From Verrucomicrobiota bacterium (GTDB lineage Bacteria > Verrucomicrobiota > Verrucomicrobiia > Verrucomicrobiales > Verrucomicrobiaceae): 64,000 nucleotides of DNA. A program made the position numbers and the translations under genes. Where the stretch lies: contig JANYCZ010000045.1 of assembly GCA_025360015.1 (NCBI GenBank), positions 78,951 to 142,950 on the forward strand, read 5' to 3'. The notes under the pieces were generated by a model. The model was not told the origin of the DNA. It worked only from the letters and a program-made list of their open reading frames with translations, and made no database searches. Of this stretch, positions 60,052 to 64,000 are shown in pieces (the first letter of the stretch is position 1; each line of letters begins with the position of its first letter).

Positions 60052-61017
60052 TCAGAAGGTGTTGGCCTGGGCGTGCGGCTTCTCGCCGGCGAGGAAACGA
60101 GTGAGGTTTTCGACGGCACAGCAGGCCTGGCGCTGCACGCTCTCGTGCGTGCGGGAGCCGATGTGCGGTGTGACGATGCAGTTCGGCAGTGTGAGCAGCG
60201 GGTGATCCGCCTTCGGGGGTTCGATGTCCAGCACGTCGGTGCCGTAGCCGGCCACCTGACCGGAGGTGAGGGCGGCCACCATGTCGTCGGTGTGGACGAT
60301 CTCACCGCGTGCGCAGTTGAGGATGATCACGCCTTTTTTCATCTTGGCGATGGAGGCGGTGCAGATCATGTCCTGCGTCTCAGGCGTGAGGTTGGTGTGC
60401 AGGGAGAGATAGTCCGAGCAGGCGAAAACTTCATCGAGCGTGGCGGCGCGCTTCACGTTGTACTGAGCGGCAAATTTTTCGTCCCAGTAGAGGTCGTAGC
60501 CAACGACTTCCATGCCGAAGGCGCGGGCGCGAATAGCGACTTCCTTGCCGATGCGGCCGAGGCCGACGATGCCGATGGTCTTGCCCATCACCTCGTGGCC
60601 GGTCTTGCGCTTCCAGCCGCCGGAGCGCGTGGAGTCCGTGTGGAAGTAGAAGTTTTTCTCCAGAGCGAGCAGCAGCAGGAAGGTGTGCTCCGCCACGGTG
60701 GTGTGATTGACACCCGGGGTGAAGAGCACGGGGATCTTGTACTCGGTGGCGCACTTGACGTCGATCTTGTCCAGGCCGATGCCGTATTTGCTGATGACCT
60801 TGAGGCGTGGGAGGGATTTTTCGATCACAGCGCGCGTGATGGCGTCATCGCCGCAGATGAAGGCGTCGAACTGACCAGCGAGTTCAAGCATGCGTGATTC
60901 GGGCAGCGGGCCGCGTTCGCTGACGACCTCGAAACCAGCGGCAGTCATCAGGTCGTGATGTCGGCCGGGCGTGTCTTGGAATGACGTTGTGGTGAGGAGT
61001 ACGCGGGTGGAGCTCAT
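60052..61017 (-). CDS. D-isomer-specific 2-hydroxyacid dehydrogenase
   Basis: A 321-residue NAD-dependent enzyme. GKTIGIVGLGRIGKEVAIRA is the NAD fold, and VIILNCARGEIVHTDDMVAAL carries the Arg of the active site. The catalytic Glu (VLDIEPPKADH) and His (NCIVTPHIGSRTHESV) are also there. It looks closest to phosphoglycerate dehydrogenase-like members that reduce 2-keto acids. With the KDG kinase just behind, a role in sugar-acid metabolism is likely. Confidence 0.87.
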   Translation of the reverse strand: MSSTRVLLTTTSFQDTPGRHHDLMTAAGFEVVSERGPLPESRMLELAGQFDAFICGDDAITRAVIEKSLPRLKVISKYGIGLDKIDVKCATEYKIPVLFTPGVNHTTVAEHTFLLLLALEKNFYFHTDSTRSGGWKRKTGHEVMGKTIGIVGLGRIGKEVAIRARAFGMEVVGYDLYWDEKFAAQYNVKRAATLDEVFACSDYLSLHTNLTPETQDMICTASIAKMKKGVIILNCARGEIVHTDDMVAALTSGQVAGYGTDVLDIEPPKADHPLLTLPNCIVTPHIGSRTHESVQRQACCAVENLTRFLAGEKPHAQANTF

Positions 61018-61196
61018 GAGGGCGGTTGGGTGAATTCAGAGGTTGGCTGGCGGGACTTCATAGCGGATAACAGGCCCGCCGCATCCATGATAATAAGAAA
61101 AAGTGTTTTTCAACTCTTGAGCCCTTTTCTTGCCCGTGCAAATGCGGGCAGATGACTCCTCGCTGGTAATTGTGACGAAAAAGGTTAGAGGAGCGC

Positions 61197-61811
61197 ATGA
61201 TTCGTTTCCTCTCCTGCATTGTCTGCGCGTTGGTGGTCTCCACGACGGGCTTCTCCGGGTCGGCACCGGCCCTCTCCGGTTCGGCACCCGCCGAAATTAA
61301 ACCCTGGGACAAAGGCGCCCTTGAGTTTGAAACAGGGATGCTGTGGAAGGTGGGCGGAAACACGACCTTCAACTACCGCATCGTGCCTTTCATCCTTTCC
61401 TGGCGCACGCCGGAGTGGTTTGGATTTCATTTCCGCAATGGGTCCGCGCTCATCGTGCGGCAGAAGTTCTCAGCGATGGCCAATTACATCGAGACGGGTT
61501 CTGAGAACCACTACCTCGGCTTTTCCGGCGGCGGGGTCATCGAATGGTGGAGCCCGAGCGCGGCGTGGAACGTCTTTGGTTCCGCAGGTGGTGGCGTGGG
61601 CTGGATCGATTCGCAGAGTGCGCCCGGTGGTCAAGGTCAGGATTTCACGCTGAACTGGTACAGCCAGCTGGGCATCTCGCACACTCTTACCGACAAGTGG
61701 TCCGTCAACGCCAGTGCGATGTTTCAGCATATGTCCAACGGAGGACAGACGAATCCGAATCCGGGGCTGAATTCGCTGGGTATGCTGATCGGTGTGCGCA
61801 GGAGTTTTTGA
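61197..61811 (+). CDS. PagL-like lipid A 3-O-deacylase family protein
   Basis: A 204-residue outer-membrane-type protein with a signal peptide and alternating beta-barrel strands. The C-terminal FQHMSNGGQTNPNPGLNSLG matches the PagL active-site block, in which His and Ser lie two residues apart and a third acid comes later; here Asn follows, so the third residue is not obvious. The family removes an acyl chain from lipid A. It ends RRSF as outer-membrane proteins do. Confidence 0.72.
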   Translation: MIRFLSCIVCALVVSTTGFSGSAPALSGSAPAEIKPWDKGALEFETGMLWKVGGNTTFNYRIVPFILSWRTPEWFGFHFRNGSALIVRQKFSAMANYIETGSENHYLGFSGGGVIEWWSPSAAWNVFGSAGGGVGWIDSQSAPGGQGQDFTLNWYSQLGISHTLTDKWSVNASAMFQHMSNGGQTNPNPGLNSLGMLIGVRRSF

Positions 61812-61869
61812 TGCTGCGTAAAATGACGCTGGCCAGATGACGTGGGGTATTTCATGGTGATGCACCACC

Positions 61870-63099
61870 ATGAGCTTTCGAATTCTGACCGCCCTTGTTT
61901 TCGCCTCTGCATCGCTAAACGCTGCTGAACTTTATTTCCCGCCGCCGGACAGTGAGGGCGGCTGGCGCGAGGCGAAAGCGGACAAGGAATGCCGAGAGCT
62001 GGGGGGCATGGATCTGGTGAAGCTGGAGCCCGCATACACGCTCTCCGAGCGTGCGACGGGAAACGGCGGGCTGGTGGTGGTGCACAAGGGATATCTGGTG
62101 TTTGAGAAATACTTTGGCCGTGCGAGCCGCAACTGCAATCCGGACATGGCTTCGACGGGGAAGGCTTTTTGCAGCATCGCGTGCGGGATCATGCTGCATG
62201 AGTTTAAGGACAAGATTCCCGAGGGGCTGGATACGAAGGTGTTTACTGAGAAGTATCTGCCGGAGGCGTTTCCGCTGAATGATCCGCGCAAGGCGGACAT
62301 CACGCTCGGGCAGCTGCTGTGCATGACGGGTGGGTACTGGGGCGAGGGGCAGACGCCGAGCGGCTATGTGAAAGGTGACCCGAAGACTCGGCCGCTGAAA
62401 CCGGTGCCGGGGCAGAACATCAAGGACCTGGACAAGTCCTCGCTCAATGTGCCGCTGTGGATTGATCCGGGTGGCGGCTATTCGTACTCTTCCCCTTCCC
62501 CACACATTGCGAGCATTGTGCTGCGGCATGTGACTGGGATGGAGCTGAAGGATTACATTGATGCCCGTCTCGCCAAGCCGCAGGGCTGGGGCGCATGGGA
62601 CTACTGTCTGCATCGCGGCGACTACGTCATGCCCCACGCCAATGGCGCGGGCAGCACGGCGCTGCATGCCACGGACGCCGTGCGCATGGGCTACTGCCTC
62701 GCCCACGAAGGCAAATGGAAGGACCAGCAGATCGTGCCAGCGGACTACATCAAGAAATGCCAGACCTGGAGCCCGTACAATCCGCACACGCCCTTCTCGC
62801 TGCAGTTTGAGCACAATGCGGACGGGCATGTGGCGGGTGCGCCGAAGGATACGTTTTGGAAATCCGGCGCGGGTGGCTTCTGCCTTTATATTGTGCCCTC
62901 ACTGGATCTCGTGATCTACAAGCTCGGCGGCAAGGACGGCCAGTACGATCCCACGCTGACGCTGATCCCGCAGCCGGAGCAGAAGCATGACCGGGACAAC
63001 TGGCAGCCCGCTCTGGGCAATGGATTTCAGGAGGCGGGCGGTGTGGCGGCGCAGAACCGTGTGCTGCAGATGGTGTGTGGGGCAGTGAGGATTGAGTAG
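61870..63099 (+). CDS. Secreted serine hydrolase, beta-lactamase/class C family
   Basis: A 409-residue protein with a signal peptide (to about 19). The catalytic S-x-x-K is ASTGKAFCS (Ser, Lys), then the YSYSSPS motif with Tyr and Ser, and a C-terminal WKSGAGGFCLYIVPSLDLVI. It resembles EstB-like and penicillin-binding-protein-like esterases rather than true beta-lactamases. It begins 58 nt after the PagL-like gene on the same strand. Substrate unknown. Confidence 0.83.
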   Translation: MSFRILTALVFASASLNAAELYFPPPDSEGGWREAKADKECRELGGMDLVKLEPAYTLSERATGNGGLVVVHKGYLVFEKYFGRASRNCNPDMASTGKAFCSIACGIMLHEFKDKIPEGLDTKVFTEKYLPEAFPLNDPRKADITLGQLLCMTGGYWGEGQTPSGYVKGDPKTRPLKPVPGQNIKDLDKSSLNVPLWIDPGGGYSYSSPSPHIASIVLRHVTGMELKDYIDARLAKPQGWGAWDYCLHRGDYVMPHANGAGSTALHATDAVRMGYCLAHEGKWKDQQIVPADYIKKCQTWSPYNPHTPFSLQFEHNADGHVAGAPKDTFWKSGAGGFCLYIVPSLDLVIYKLGGKDGQYDPTLTLIPQPEQKHDRDNWQPALGNGFQEAGGVAAQNRVLQMVCGAVRIE

Positions 63100-63133
63100 G
63101 CGGAGCGTGGCATGGTGCCCAGCGTGAAGTATT

Positions 63134-63186
63134 CCGCACTCTCCGAGTGCGGTGTCCGGATCCCAGACCGCACTCGGAGAGTGCGG
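63134..63186. repeat. Paired REPs on the left of the second RAYT
   Basis: Two palindromes, CCGCACTCtccGAGTGCGG (63134-63152) and CCGCACTCggaGAGTGCGG (63168-63186), are separated by TGTCCGGATCCCAGA. An identical pair, in the same orientation, lies on the other side of the transposase gene. Confidence 0.93.
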
Positions 63187-63264
63187 ACCACTTCATGATG
63201 GATAGATTTGGCGCGCCATACCTGTTCTGTGTTCTCTGATAGGCCACTTCACACTGAGTTTGCC

Positions 63265-63915
63265 ATGTCGTTTCGGTTTTTTGATCCCCTTGCACCCCTG
63301 ACGATCACTCAGGGTCATCTGCCGCATTGGGATCAGGCGGGGGCGACTTATTTTATTACCTGGCGCACGGCGGATTCGATTCCGAAGGCTGTTTGGGAGC
63401 AGTGGCGGCAGAGGCGTAATGTGTGGTTGCTGGATCGTGGCATTGATCCGCAGCAGAGGGACTGGCGGCTGCGGGTGGAAGGATTGAGCGAGATGGAGCG
63501 CGGTGATTTTCGGCAGTTCACTGCGGAGCTAGAGTCTGAAGTGGATGCTTGTCATGGGGCGTGTGTCTTGTGCAGTTCACGTCTGCGGCAGATCGTCGTC
63601 GATTCCTTGCGGCTTTTTGATGGCCAGCGCTACACGCTGGGAGATTTCGTGGTGATGCCGAATCACGTGCATGTGCTCGTCGGTGGCTTGGCGCGTGAGG
63701 CGATGCTGGCCCAGGTGAAAGAATGGAAGCGCTGGACCGCCCGGCAGATCAACACCACGCTCGGGCAACGGGGGAGATTTTGGCAGGATGAGAGCTTTGA
63801 TCATCTCGTGCGCAACGAGGCAGCATTTATGAAATTTCGTCGTTACATCGCCGAAAATCCCGCCAAGGCTGGATTGAAGGACGCGGATTTCTCCTTTTGG
63901 CAGAGAGCAGACTGA
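63265..63915 (+). CDS. REP-associated tyrosine transposase (RAYT)
   Basis: A 216-residue Y1 transposase. HWDQAGATYFITWRTADSI at the N-terminus, VVMPNHVHVLVGGL with the HUH pair, then FDHLVRNEAAFMKFRRYIAE with the catalytic Tyr, and NPAKAGL at the end, are all typical. It lacks an additional C-terminal extension. It sits exactly between two REP pairs, so it most likely acts on this REP family, of which other copies lie at 42, 47, 49 and 53 kb. ATG 63265 begins at MSFRFFD. Confidence 0.92.
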   Translation: MSFRFFDPLAPLTITQGHLPHWDQAGATYFITWRTADSIPKAVWEQWRQRRNVWLLDRGIDPQQRDWRLRVEGLSEMERGDFRQFTAELESEVDACHGACVLCSSRLRQIVVDSLRLFDGQRYTLGDFVVMPNHVHVLVGGLAREAMLAQVKEWKRWTARQINTTLGQRGRFWQDESFDHLVRNEAAFMKFRRYIAENPAKAGLKDADFSFWQRAD

Positions 63916-63951
63916 GGCTCTAGAGCGACACAAGCCCCAGCGAGGAGTGGT

Positions 63952-64000
63952 CCGCACTCTCCGAGTGCGGTGTCCGGATCCCAGACCGCACTCGGAGAGT
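63952..64000. repeat. Paired REPs on the right of the second RAYT (cut by the window edge)
   Basis: CCGCACTCtccGAGTGCGG (63952-63970), the same spacer, and the first 15 bases of the next palindrome (63986-64000). This repeats the arrangement at 63134-63186. Confidence 0.93.

Noticed and set aside
42196..64000. CRISPR array made of the 19-bp palindrome
   Set aside because: Copies are kilobases apart or in pairs without regular spacers, and no cas gene is seen; they are REPs.

Overview
The window reads as chromosomal DNA of a Verrucomicrobiota bacterium, most likely Verrucomicrobiales (Prosthecobacter/Verrucomicrobium-like). The reasons are generally high GC by eye, a 1,116-residue PVC-type protein joining DUF1080, a propeller, HEAT-like repeats and a C-terminal CxxCH heme site, a second DUF1080 protein, a PEP-CTERM protein, many small lipoproteins, and several families of extragenic palindromes (REPs) with their REP-associated tyrosine transposases (RAYTs). 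I saw no tRNA, rRNA, CRISPR array, phage or integrase gene. The assignment rests on protein families only; no search was run.

Layout. 1-6.9 kb: the end of a PQQ-propeller gene, then a full cyclophilin gene (5602-6564) and a 3' partial copy of it (974-1559). Between them lie three transposase remnants and a lower-GC three-gene operon of unknown function (2449-5351). 6.9-13 kb: folB directly behind a HAD-Nudix fusion gene, a PEP-CTERM gene with a consensus promoter at its start codon, a sugar isomerase-like gene, and small genes including a compact GDPD and a DUF347 membrane protein. 13-17.3 kb: secreted beta-helix, DUF1080 and lipoprotein genes, then a RAYT framed by long inverted repeats. 17.3-24.6 kb: tetrapyrrole genes (siroheme decarboxylase-like fusion, DR2241-type chelatase, CobA-HemD fusion) interleaved with dciA, DUF1015 and tilS. 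24.6-34.5 kb: a MarR gene with its palindrome, membrane proteins, a GluR0-like ligand-gated channel, ygfZ, a very acidic secreted protein, an AXE1 esterase, a NAGPA-domain protein and an FAD oxidoreductase with an EF hand. 34.5-39 kb: a minus-strand cluster thiL-orf-tsaE-tsaB-SMP30 with 4-nt overlaps, and a superoxide dismutase. 39-48 kb: an adenylate cyclase, uvrC, DUF2237, a PL6 lyase, a GAF protein and a VOC protein. 48-53.4 kb: a low-GC orphan, a VapBC-like pair, an altronate dehydratase and its 3' partial copy, an ABCG-like transporter and a GcvH-like protein. 53.6-64 kb: the large PVC protein, nspC, a 2-hydroxyacid dehydrogenase with a KDG kinase, a PagL-like protein, a serine hydrolase and a RAYT bracketed by the window's commonest REP.

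How the genes may work together. The PL6 lyase, altronate dehydratase, KDG kinase and 2-hydroxyacid dehydrogenase suggest breakdown of uronate-rich polysaccharides toward KDG/KDPG. The siroheme genes suggest a siroheme, and possibly siroheme-dependent heme, branch. The HAD-Nudix fusion next to folB could supply the two dephosphorylation steps that precede dihydroneopterin aldolase.

The most unusual features are the HAD-Nudix/folB pair; two accessory segments each lying between an intact gene and a second copy of that gene's 3' end; the ligand-gated channel with an odd selectivity filter; and the REP/RAYT system.
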